Positions 50,753-58,253 of a stretch of DNA of 64,000 nt are shown here, one piece after another. Every line of letters starts with the position of its first letter. Within the stretch, counting starts at the first letter, position 1. The DNA comes from Acidaminobacter hydrogenoformans DSM 2784 (GTDB lineage: Bacteria; Bacillota; Clostridia; Peptostreptococcales; Acidaminobacteraceae). The position numbers and the translations under genes are program-made. Under the pieces are notes generated by a model. It ran no database searches, was not told where the DNA came from, and saw only the letters and a list, made by a program, of their open reading frames with translations. The stretch is from positions 1 to 64,000 of the forward strand of contig NZ_FMWL01000006.1 in NCBI RefSeq assembly GCF_900103005.1. The letters run 5' to 3'.

Positions 50753-51868
50753 TTAAAGCACAACCCCTTCATCACTGACTTCCTCAATGGAAAAGTCAAT
50801 AATAAACGCTGTCCGCGCTGAGAAGAAATCATTCAGCGACGTCTGCCAGACCCGTCTTGCACTCTCATTGTCAGAAGCCGCCTGTAAAAATTCCACTGCC
50901 GTGGTCATGCCGCGTTCATATTTGATCTTCGCGATCTCGTAGTTCTTGACAGAAAGACCATAGCGGCCAAAAGCAGTCATGACTGAGTCATACTTGTTCG
51001 CCAGATCGTTGTAGGCAATTCTGAAGTCATAATCTGCGCTTCGCAGCATGGAAATCGTCCTGAAGGACTCTAAATTCATAGCCCTTTCTGCCTGAATGAT
51101 TGTCGTTTCGTTGTCTGAAATTTCCTCAGCTACGTCATAGTTTTCCTGAGCGATTCGAAGGGTCTCTACCTGGTCGAGAAGCTTGTCGGAATTCTCTTTG
51201 TAGGTCACGACCGCCATTTCAAAGCTATTAATTTGAGGCAGCGACACATCCAGCACAGGCTTGACCACCTCGTAGCGATCGCTGGCTGAGCGCTCCATCA
51301 AAGCATTGAGCTTAATATAGTTCAGTTCAATGGTACGCTCGTAGGAAGCGATAACCCGACTCTGCTGCTGAAGGGAAATGTAAGCCTTGTCATAATCGAT
51401 TTTCGCAATCCGTCCCATTTCCAGCATGAGCCTTTTAGCCAGCTCGTCTTTTTCTGCGGCCATCAGGTCATATCTTGCCTGCAGCAGCCCCTCTTTGGCA
51501 TTGATTAAGTTCAGGTATGAAGTGACGGCGTCGCTCTCAAGGGTTTTCAAAAGGGTTACTTTCTGGCGTTCAAGAGAGTTGAGCTCAAACTTCATTCTCA
51601 GCGGCTCTACGTAAACCAGCTTCGCTTGTGGCAGATACTTGTCACCATAGTTTGACTCCACCAGATCTTCAAGATCTTCTGCCGTATCCCTGGCCTCATC
51701 CTCGAGCCATGCCGTATAGCGAAGCTCTTCATTCAGGAGCGCCAGCTGTGAATTCTCAGTTTGAACCCGGTCGACCACCTGCTCCAGTGTTAAAGTCTCC
51801 AGAGCGAATGCCCCGGATAATGTCAGTGACATTACTAATAGTGTGAGCGGTAAGATCCGCTTGATCAT
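50753..51868 (-). CDS. TolC-like exported coiled-coil protein (second copy)
   Basis: A 371-residue protein with a signal peptide (MIKRILPLTLLVMSLTLSGAFA). It is then almost entirely helical, with the pattern LTLEQVVDRVQTENSQLALLNEE and a mirrored second half (SAD YDFRIAYNDLANKYDSVMTAFGRYGLSVKNYEIAKIKYERGMTTAVEFLQA), as in outer-membrane efflux proteins. The beta-barrel segments of true TolC are weak or missing, and the length is shorter than the usual 430-490. It overlaps the first TolC-like gene by ATGA. It may bridge the RND pump across the wall or S-layer. Confidence 0.8.
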   Translation of the reverse strand: MIKRILPLTLLVMSLTLSGAFALETLTLEQVVDRVQTENSQLALLNEELRYTAWLEDEARDTAEDLEDLVESNYGDKYLPQAKLVYVEPLRMKFELNSLERQKVTLLKTLESDAVTSYLNLINAKEGLLQARYDLMAAEKDELAKRLMLEMGRIAKIDYDKAYISLQQQSRVIASYERTIELNYIKLNALMERSASDRYEVVKPVLDVSLPQINSFEMAVVTYKENSDKLLDQVETLRIAQENYDVAEEISDNETTIIQAERAMNLESFRTISMLRSADYDFRIAYNDLANKYDSVMTAFGRYGLSVKNYEIAKIKYERGMTTAVEFLQAASDNESARRVWQTSLNDFFSARTAFIIDFSIEEVSDEGVVL

Positions 51869-53289
51869 TGTCCCATTCCCCCTGTTCCTGAGCCGTACTG
51901 CACCGTGCGGTCCAGTGTCTGATGTGCGAGATTATACTGATAAACACTGCTTTCCAGTGCGAGAAGCGCCTGCTTGAGGCCCATTTCAGCACCCGTCAGG
52001 TCCACATCTGAAACATAGCCTACGCTGTGCAGCGCCTTGACCCGGTCGAGGTCAAGCATGGCAAGATCATAGCTTCCGCGGGCATTCTCCAGCGCTTCCT
52101 TTTTGGTGAGGGCCGCGTCGTAAGCCGCGTAGAGATCCGCGTCCACTGAGCGGACCGTGGCTTCATACGCCTCTTCTGCTCTTAACAGGGACATTTCAAC
52201 GGCTCTGTACCTTGGCTCGTCATCATCAAACCATTCCTCCATGACATCGAGCTCCTGTCGAATGGAGAACACTTGCCGCAGCGCTCTGATCGCGTCCGCC
52301 CGGGTTCTGAGAGATTCCGTCAAAAGCGCCTCATAAGTCTTGATCTCGCCGCCTGAAACCGTAATTGGCAGCAGCTTTACAGAAAAAGGCTCTTTGAACT
52401 CAATGCCTGCCAGGGACCGCATTCTGTAATCGAGATTTTCACTTTCCCTGTCCAGTCTCACTTGATCCCGCTGAGTGACCTCCAGCTCCAAGTTCTTAGC
52501 TTCGAACTGCAGCTCTGAGATTTTGCCCAGGCTGTAGCGGACTTTATCCGCCTCCAGCTGAACTTCCAACAAAGATACATATTCCTCTATCAATCGTTTT
52601 TGAGTCCCCAGGGCGCCCATATTCCACCAGAGGGCCTCAACACCGCCCTCCAGCATGGACGTTACCCGCTCCCGGTCAATTCGCAGAGAGGCGTACTGAT
52701 CAATCAGCTTATTGGGAAGAACCTCCACCGGATAAATAAAATTGTCATAAATCTCTTCGTCACTCAACGACGGCGTCGCTATGCCCAACCGGTCAAGGAA
52801 CAACGCCTGAAGCTGCAGATACGCCTGCTTCATGGCGATTTGCTCCGGTGTTGGGACCGGAGGGCTTGGGGGCACTGGTGGCGCAGCCGGGTCCTCAGGG
52901 GTTCCCGGTGCTTCAGGCTCCAGTGGATCCTCAGCCGCCCCAGGATCAACAGCCTCACCGGGCGCCGCAGGGTCTTCAGTTTCACCAGGCACTTCCGGCT
53001 CAGGCACCACTGGCGGCGGATCCGGAATCAATCCCGCGCCGGCCTTATGCAGCCGCTCATAGGTCTTATAGGCTTCATAGAACTCCGTGATCCCCTCTTC
53101 ACTGTCCTGAAGGTCCTCCAGATTTTCCATCAGTGTTTCCATTCCCTGAGTCATAGCCAGCAGGTCCACGCTTGAAGCGACGGCTTTCTCCTTTAGGGAT
53201 TCCAGTGTCTCAGCTTCAGCGGAAAAACCGGCTGCTGCCCCAAAAGGGGTCAAGGCTAAACTTAAAACTATTGCAATGAGCTTTTTCAA
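51865..53289 (-). CDS. TolC-like exported coiled-coil protein with Pro-rich insert (first copy)
   Basis: A 474-residue exported protein of the outer-membrane efflux (TolC) type. The signal peptide is KKLIAIVLSLALTPFGAAAG. Long helices follow in two repeats (QLEADKVRYSLGKISELQFEAKNLELEVTQRDQ; AMLDLDRVKALHSVGYVSDVDLTGAEMGLKQAL). A Pro/Glu/Asp-rich stretch of about 60 residues (PDPPPVVPEPEVPGETEDP...) separates the N-terminal part, which is not usual for TolC. The TTG at 53289 is preferred, with GAGGG at 7 bases. It lies 170 bases behind the RND pump gene and is followed at once by a second copy. Confidence 0.78.
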   Translation of the reverse strand: MKKLIAIVLSLALTPFGAAAGFSAEAETLESLKEKAVASSVDLLAMTQGMETLMENLEDLQDSEEGITEFYEAYKTYERLHKAGAGLIPDPPPVVPEPEVPGETEDPAAPGEAVDPGAAEDPLEPEAPGTPEDPAAPPVPPSPPVPTPEQIAMKQAYLQLQALFLDRLGIATPSLSDEEIYDNFIYPVEVLPNKLIDQYASLRIDRERVTSMLEGGVEALWWNMGALGTQKRLIEEYVSLLEVQLEADKVRYSLGKISELQFEAKNLELEVTQRDQVRLDRESENLDYRMRSLAGIEFKEPFSVKLLPITVSGGEIKTYEALLTESLRTRADAIRALRQVFSIRQELDVMEEWFDDDEPRYRAVEMSLLRAEEAYEATVRSVDADLYAAYDAALTKKEALENARGSYDLAMLDLDRVKALHSVGYVSDVDLTGAEMGLKQALLALESSVYQYNLAHQTLDRTVQYGSGTGGMGQ

Positions 53290-53459
53290 TCCATCACCCT
53301 CAATCCTCATTCGTAAACAAGTGTCCATTATATTATACCCGCATTATGCAAAAGGATGTTCAAATTTTCTGACTGTTAACTATTTTTAATATTAGCGTTG
53401 CTGTCAAAGACGAAAAGACGTGAAAGGTGGAGAAAGTGATGGCAAGGAGACCATCGGCA

Positions 53460-56400
53460 TCACGCCTTTGCTGCCTCTGCTGCCTCCGGCCGGATCTCCG
53501 CAATAAAGCGGTCCTCCTTGACAAACAGGTTCTCAAGGGTCACGTAGATCAGCGGGATGACTACAATGGTCAGCCCCGTGGCCGCCGTGATGCCCCCAAT
53601 AACCGTCACCGCCAGCGGCGAGAACCGCTCCGATCCCAGTGCCAGCTGCATGGCCAGCGGCATCATGCCCACCACGTCCGAAAGCGCGGTCATCATGATA
53701 GGCCTGAACCTCGCCCTGATGGCGAGCTCAATGGCTTCCCGCATCTCGAAGCCCTTTGACCTGTGGTCATTGATGGCATCCACCAGCAGGATCGAGTTGT
53801 TGACCACGGTCCCCGCCAGCAGGATGATCCCTAACAGCACCGGCATGGAAATGACTTTTCCCGTCAGTCCCAGGGCAGGGGCAATCCCAATCACCACCAG
53901 CGGAATGGCCATCATAATGGTCAGTGGGTGCAGGAAAGACTTGAACTGCGGCACCAGGAGCAGATAGACGAAGAAAATCGCCAGGGAAATGAGAAACACC
54001 ATGTCCCCCATAGAATCCGTCAAAGTTTTCTGTTCCCCGGCCAGCTCGACCTCATAGCCCATAGGCACCACCATAGTCTCAATCTGCGCGTCCACATCCG
54101 TCATGACGTGGCTGAAGGTCCTGTCCTGAATATACCCCAGCACCTCCACGGTATATCTCATGTTCTCGCTCTCGATCAAATTGGACCGCGGCTCCTGAGT
54201 CACCTCAGCAATTTCCTTCAGCCGCACGCTGGCACCCAGCGGTGTCATGATCTCCGTGTTCATGAGCTGCTCCAGGGACTGCGTCCCGGACAGCCGGTTT
54301 TCCACCTGAACCCCCAGGGTCAGACCCGAATCCAGCGTCATAGTGTTGGCCTCCATGCCCTCAAGAGCGAGGTAAAGCTGGGAGGACACACTCTGGCTGG
54401 TAAGTCTCAAGGCTTGGAGCTTCGTCTGGTCAAAACGGACGCTCATTTGGCTGTAGCCGTCATTGTAGCTCTTGTACAAGTTCGTGATGCCAGGGATCGT
54501 TTCCAGCTTTTCCTCCATCTGGCTGGCCAGATGATAGAGCACGGCCAGGTCATCCCCGCTGAGCTTCACCGCGACGGGGGCTGTTGCGCCGCTCACCGCT
54601 GTGCCGCCCTTTTCCTTCACCACATACCGGTTGATGCCAGGCAAGGTATCAATCTTTTCTCTGAGCCGCACCTGAAAGGCCCAGATGCTCTCCTCCCTCT
54701 CCAGCCGCGAGGTCAGGGATACGGTTATCATGCCCTGATCCGTGCCCATCATGCCAAAATCGCCCATTTGAACGCTGCCCTCTTCGTACCCGAGGCGTGT
54801 GTCAAAGGTCGCCACGCTGGACTCCCCCGCCAGATAGGACTCAATCTGTCCCAAGGTCGCCTCAGTCTTCTCAAGCGTCGTCCCAGGTGTCATTTCAATA
54901 GTAATATAAGTGACCCCACTGTCAAACTTGGGCAGCATCTCCATGCCATTCATTCTGAGAAATCCGGCACTGAGCCCAAGTCCCACAATCAGCAGCAAAA
55001 AAGTCAGCTTCTTGTGGTAAAGGGCCTTCTTGAACACGTGGATGTAGCCCTCCAGGAGCTTGTCCATCCAGCGGTTGAAGGGGTCCGTCACCTTTTTTAA
55101 AAAGCCTTCCGTTTTCTTAAACTCAAAAGGCGCCATCAGTACCGACAGCTGCGGAATCATCACCAGCGCCACGAACAGCGACGCGCTGATCGCAAAAATC
55201 AGCGTCATGGACAGCGGCCGGAACATCTCTCCCACAAAGCCCTGTATAAACAGCAGCGGCACCAGGACAATCAGCGTTGTGGTCGCCCCGGCAATGCTCG
55301 GCATAGCGATCTCATTTGTCCCGTCCATAGCCGCCCGCTCAATGGATTTGCCCTTCCCCGCGTGGCTGCTGATGTTCTCCACCACCACTATAGCGCCGTC
55401 CACCACAAAGCCTATGCTCAGAATCAGCGCGGACAATGTCACCAGGTCGAGATCCATCCCAAAGAGCCGCATGAGGCTCAGGGTGATCAGGAATACCAGC
55501 GGCATGGACACCGCTATGACCAGGGACCTGGAGATATTGACAATAAACAAGACAATGACCACTATGGTGAACAGGATCGCCAGCGCAATGCTGGTGGTCA
55601 TGTTGCTCACCATCTGCTCCGTGAACTCGGCGTCGTCATAGGCCACATGCAGGCTTAAATTTGGGTAATCCGCCGCCATCCGCGCCATCTCATCCTCGAC
55701 CCGCTCAATGACCTTGATCGTATTTTCCCCGGTCTTCTTGGTGATCGTCACCGCCAGCATTTCCTCGCCGTTCAGGCGGTAGCTGCTCTCCCGTGCCCCT
55801 GTGGTCAGGGACACCGCCGCCACGTCCTCCAGGCGGATCCCGTTGCCGTCCGCCAGTGGAATCTCCAGCTGCCCCAAAGCCTCCGCCGAGCTGACATTTG
55901 CGTCCACCCGAACCAGCAGCTCCGAGCCCTCGTGAAGGATGCTCCCGCCAGGCGTCTTGAGATAAGCCCTCGAAACCGCCTCCACCACCTGACCCTCCGT
56001 CAGACGGTAGGCCCGCAGCCGGTCCTCGTTCAAAGACACTAAAGCCTGCAGCTCGTAGCCCCCGAGGAGATCCGCGGACGCCACCCCTTCCGTCAGCTGA
56101 AAGCGCGTCAGCAGGGACTCCTCCGCCACCCGCCGCAGGGCTGCCATGTCCAGGGACGTACTGCTGAGCCCTATGGTCATCACCGGCATGTCCGACGCGC
56201 TGAACTTCATCACCTGAGGCTCTTTGATGCCCTCCGGCAGGCTCTCCCGGGCCCGGCTCAGCGCGTTCTGAATGGCAATGGTCGCCTCGTCAATATCCGT
56301 CGCATAATCAAAGGTCAGCCGCAGCATGGCCAGGTTATCCTGACTTGTGGACTCAATGTCCGTGATTCCTTCCAGCTTAGCAAAAGCCTGCTCCAGGGGC

Positions 56401-56594
56401 GCCGCCACCTCCGTGACCACGTCCGACGCAGACGCCCCCGGATACGCGGTCATGACCGTTGCCGTAGGCGCATTCGTGTCCGGTGACAGCTGCGTGTTCA
56501 TCGTCAAAAAGCTGTACACCCCAAAGAGGATGATCCCAATCACCAAAGACAAGACGACATGGCGTTTTTCTACTGAAAATTTTCCAAAGCTCAC
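53460..56594 (-). CDS. RND family efflux transporter permease
   Basis: A 1044-residue AcrB/HAE-type RND pump. Two halves each carry six membrane helices and a large extracytoplasmic loop. ITLSLMRLFGMDLDLVTLSALILSIGFVVDGAIVVVEN in helix 4 holds the proton-relay Asp, with the second Asp of AcrB replaced by Gly. The second half has LLGIILLAGTVVNNSILLVDAIND. The start is GTG 56594 with GGAGGTG upstream, overlapping the adaptor gene by ATGA-type coupling. The stop is followed 2 bases later by GCCGATGGT (53450). It probably exports amphiphiles or lipids; a monoderm context would need the TolC-like proteins to act in the wall. Confidence 0.93.
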   Translation of the reverse strand: MSFGKFSVEKRHVVLSLVIGIILFGVYSFLTMNTQLSPDTNAPTATVMTAYPGASASDVVTEVAAPLEQAFAKLEGITDIESTSQDNLAMLRLTFDYATDIDEATIAIQNALSRARESLPEGIKEPQVMKFSASDMPVMTIGLSSTSLDMAALRRVAEESLLTRFQLTEGVASADLLGGYELQALVSLNEDRLRAYRLTEGQVVEAVSRAYLKTPGGSILHEGSELLVRVDANVSSAEALGQLEIPLADGNGIRLEDVAAVSLTTGARESSYRLNGEEMLAVTITKKTGENTIKVIERVEDEMARMAADYPNLSLHVAYDDAEFTEQMVSNMTTSIALAILFTIVVIVLFIVNISRSLVIAVSMPLVFLITLSLMRLFGMDLDLVTLSALILSIGFVVDGAIVVVENISSHAGKGKSIERAAMDGTNEIAMPSIAGATTTLIVLVPLLFIQGFVGEMFRPLSMTLIFAISASLFVALVMIPQLSVLMAPFEFKKTEGFLKKVTDPFNRWMDKLLEGYIHVFKKALYHKKLTFLLLIVGLGLSAGFLRMNGMEMLPKFDSGVTYITIEMTPGTTLEKTEATLGQIESYLAGESSVATFDTRLGYEEGSVQMGDFGMMGTDQGMITVSLTSRLEREESIWAFQVRLREKIDTLPGINRYVVKEKGGTAVSGATAPVAVKLSGDDLAVLYHLASQMEEKLETIPGITNLYKSYNDGYSQMSVRFDQTKLQALRLTSQSVSSQLYLALEGMEANTMTLDSGLTLGVQVENRLSGTQSLEQLMNTEIMTPLGASVRLKEIAEVTQEPRSNLIESENMRYTVEVLGYIQDRTFSHVMTDVDAQIETMVVPMGYEVELAGEQKTLTDSMGDMVFLISLAIFFVYLLLVPQFKSFLHPLTIMMAIPLVVIGIAPALGLTGKVISMPVLLGIILLAGTVVNNSILLVDAINDHRSKGFEMREAIELAIRARFRPIMMTALSDVVGMMPLAMQLALGSERFSPLAVTVIGGITAATGLTIVVIPLIYVTLENLFVKEDRFIAEIRPEAAEAAKA

Positions 56595-57895
56595 GGTCTC
56601 ACCTCCAGGCCTACTTCCGCTTCCCCTTCAGTCGCACTGGAAAAATTATAGACCGCCGCGCCGTCATACAAATCATCCAGGTTGGTCACCGCAATGACCT
56701 CACCCGGCTTCAGCCCGTCTATAATCTGATACTTCTCATTCTGTTTTTTGCCGATGGTCACCCCTCTCTCCACCACACTGGTCCCATCTTCACTCACATA
56801 AACCACATATTGCCCCTTCAGCTGCTTCACAGCATCCAGCGGAACCATCATCTGATTCTCCTCCTGCTCAAGGACGACCCGTACCTGCACACTGGCCCCC
56901 ATAGGCACCTCCAGCGTCATGCCTTCCACCGAAATCTCCACCTGCCCAATCCGTGTCACGGGATGAATGCTGGGGCTCACAAAGGTCACGGTACCCATCT
57001 GAACGGCTTCGCTTCCGGAGAAGGTCAACTCAGCGCGCATGCCGGTTTTCAGCTGAATGAGATCCGTTTCGCCAGCCTGAAGCACCACTTTCTGGACACC
57101 TCTTTTATCCATGGTAACGAGGGGCTTGCCTGGTGCCGCCAGATCGCCTGCTGCGACGTGAAGCTGGCGGATGATGCCGTCATAGGGAGCTCTGACCTCA
57201 GCCTCCGCTATGATCAGATTAAGCTCCCGGATGGCCGCGTCAATTTCGTTTCGCCTGCTGAGGGCCGTTTGCTTCTCATTCCTCAGCTGATCGTAGGTGC
57301 TGTTCATGGTGGCCTCAAGCTCCTGGGCCTGATAGGTCATAGTGTCTATTTGCAGCGCCGCCTGATCGAGGGCCAGCTCAGAGATGGCCCCTGCTTCGTA
57401 AAGGACCTGGGCGCTTTCAACTTCCTGCTTTTGGAATTCCAGGCTTTCTTTCAGGGAGGCAAGCTTGTAGTTCATAGGTCTGTCACTGTAAAAGCTGCCC
57501 ACTTCGCCGCTCAGATACGCGATCTGATTTGACAGCGTCTGCCTTTGGGCCAGCATAATGGACTTCTTGGCCGCTAAAGCTTCCTGATCCAGCGTCACCA
57601 GAAGGTCGCCCTGCTTTACCGCCTGCCCCTCTGCCGCATGGGTCTTCAATACCGCAGCGGTGATTTTTGAGCTTAGGTTGGAGGTCGCTTCACTTTCCAA
57701 AGTCCCCATGAAAAATAAATCTTTGGTCAAGGTCGAAGGTTCCACCGTCCAAAGCTCGGTGACAATGCTGCGCTTAGCTTCTACCGCTGTGCCCTGATCC
57801 TCTGCCAACGCGGCTTTCATCACTCTCGGACCAGCAAAGACTGCAAGCGCCACAGCCAGCCCTGCAACCAGAACAACTTTCTTTATGTGTTTCAT
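56591..57895 (-). CDS. RND efflux periplasmic-type adaptor (membrane fusion protein)
   Basis: A 434-residue adaptor of the HlyD/AcrA group. An N-terminal membrane anchor (VVLVAGLAVALAVFAG) precedes a lipoyl/barrel-sandwich half (TLESEATSNLSSKITAAVLKTHAAEGQAVKQGDLLVTLD), a long coiled coil (residues 110-215), the matching lipoyl half (VRAPYDGIIRQLHVAAGDLAAPGKPLVTM), a beta barrel and a membrane-proximal domain. ATG 57895 follows GGGG at 8 bases. It is the first gene of the efflux operon; upstream lie a long hairpin leader and a set of operator-like palindromes. Confidence 0.92.
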   Translation of the reverse strand: MKHIKKVVLVAGLAVALAVFAGPRVMKAALAEDQGTAVEAKRSIVTELWTVEPSTLTKDLFFMGTLESEATSNLSSKITAAVLKTHAAEGQAVKQGDLLVTLDQEALAAKKSIMLAQRQTLSNQIAYLSGEVGSFYSDRPMNYKLASLKESLEFQKQEVESAQVLYEAGAISELALDQAALQIDTMTYQAQELEATMNSTYDQLRNEKQTALSRRNEIDAAIRELNLIIAEAEVRAPYDGIIRQLHVAAGDLAAPGKPLVTMDKRGVQKVVLQAGETDLIQLKTGMRAELTFSGSEAVQMGTVTFVSPSIHPVTRIGQVEISVEGMTLEVPMGASVQVRVVLEQEENQMMVPLDAVKQLKGQYVVYVSEDGTSVVERGVTIGKKQNEKYQIIDGLKPGEVIAVTNLDDLYDGAAVYNFSSATEGEAEVGLEVRP

Positions 57896-57919
57896 GAACA
57901 TCACCCCATCAGAATTTGT

Positions 57920-58004
57920 AGTAAAGGACGCGTGGTTTCATCAGGCCAATTGTGGGGGGACCACCATATCACTTATGCCTGTACTTGAACCCAGCGTCCT
58001 TACT
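57920..58004 (-). ncRNA. Structured leader of the efflux operon, unassigned
   Basis: On the minus strand AGTAAGGACGC at the 5' side pairs with GCGTCCTTTACT at the 3' side (one bulge). Inside, GGTT/AACC and AGGC/GCCT pair and GTGG-TCCCC-CCAC can close a tip. The whole folds as one imperfect hairpin of about 85 bases ending some 25 bases before the adaptor start. I could not assign it to a known riboswitch. It may be a riboswitch, attenuator or protein-binding leader. Confidence 0.5.
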
Positions 58005-58034
58005 TCTTCTATCCTATTCTAATGAAGAGCAAAA

Positions 58035-58151
58035 GAGTGTGACATGGGACACACTCCTTGAAAAAAGTGACAAGTGAACGTCCGGTGAATATTAACTGAA
58101 CGTTCACTGAATATTTACTGAATGTTCACCTTGAAAGTGAATATTCACTTT
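58035..58151. promoter_or_regulatory. Array of operator-like palindromes upstream of the efflux operon
   Basis: GAGTGTG...CACACTC lies at 58035. TGAACG-TTCA-like dyads follow at 58075-58110 and 58116-58129, and a perfect 18-bp palindrome AAAGTGAATATTCACTTT at 58134. The half-site GTGAA(C/T)(A/G)TTCAC recurs about four times. This is the style of TetR/AcrR family operators. No such regulator gene lies in the window. Confidence 0.6.
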
Positions 58152-58208
58152 GTTCAAGTTAATAATCGTGACAGCAAAGCGTCATTCGACCGTTTAACTT
58201 ATAAGAAT

Positions 58209-58230
58209 AGCCCCAGCTTGCGCCGGGGCT
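58209..58230 (-). terminator. Terminator after SLH paralogue B
   Basis: AGCCCC pairs with GGGGCT with a few further base pairs around the loop, followed by ATTCTTAT on the minus strand, 24 bases past the stop. Confidence 0.75.
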
Positions 58231-58253
58231 AATAAATCAGTTCTGAACGATCC

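Noticed and set aside
53928..55100. Plus-strand open frame opposite the RND pump
   Set aside because: No recognisable domain, no ribosome site, and the minus strand carries a complete pump.
57920..58004. Hammerhead ribozyme (CTGATGA followed by GAAAC-like bases)
   Set aside because: The required stem II between the two core boxes is missing; the match is chance.
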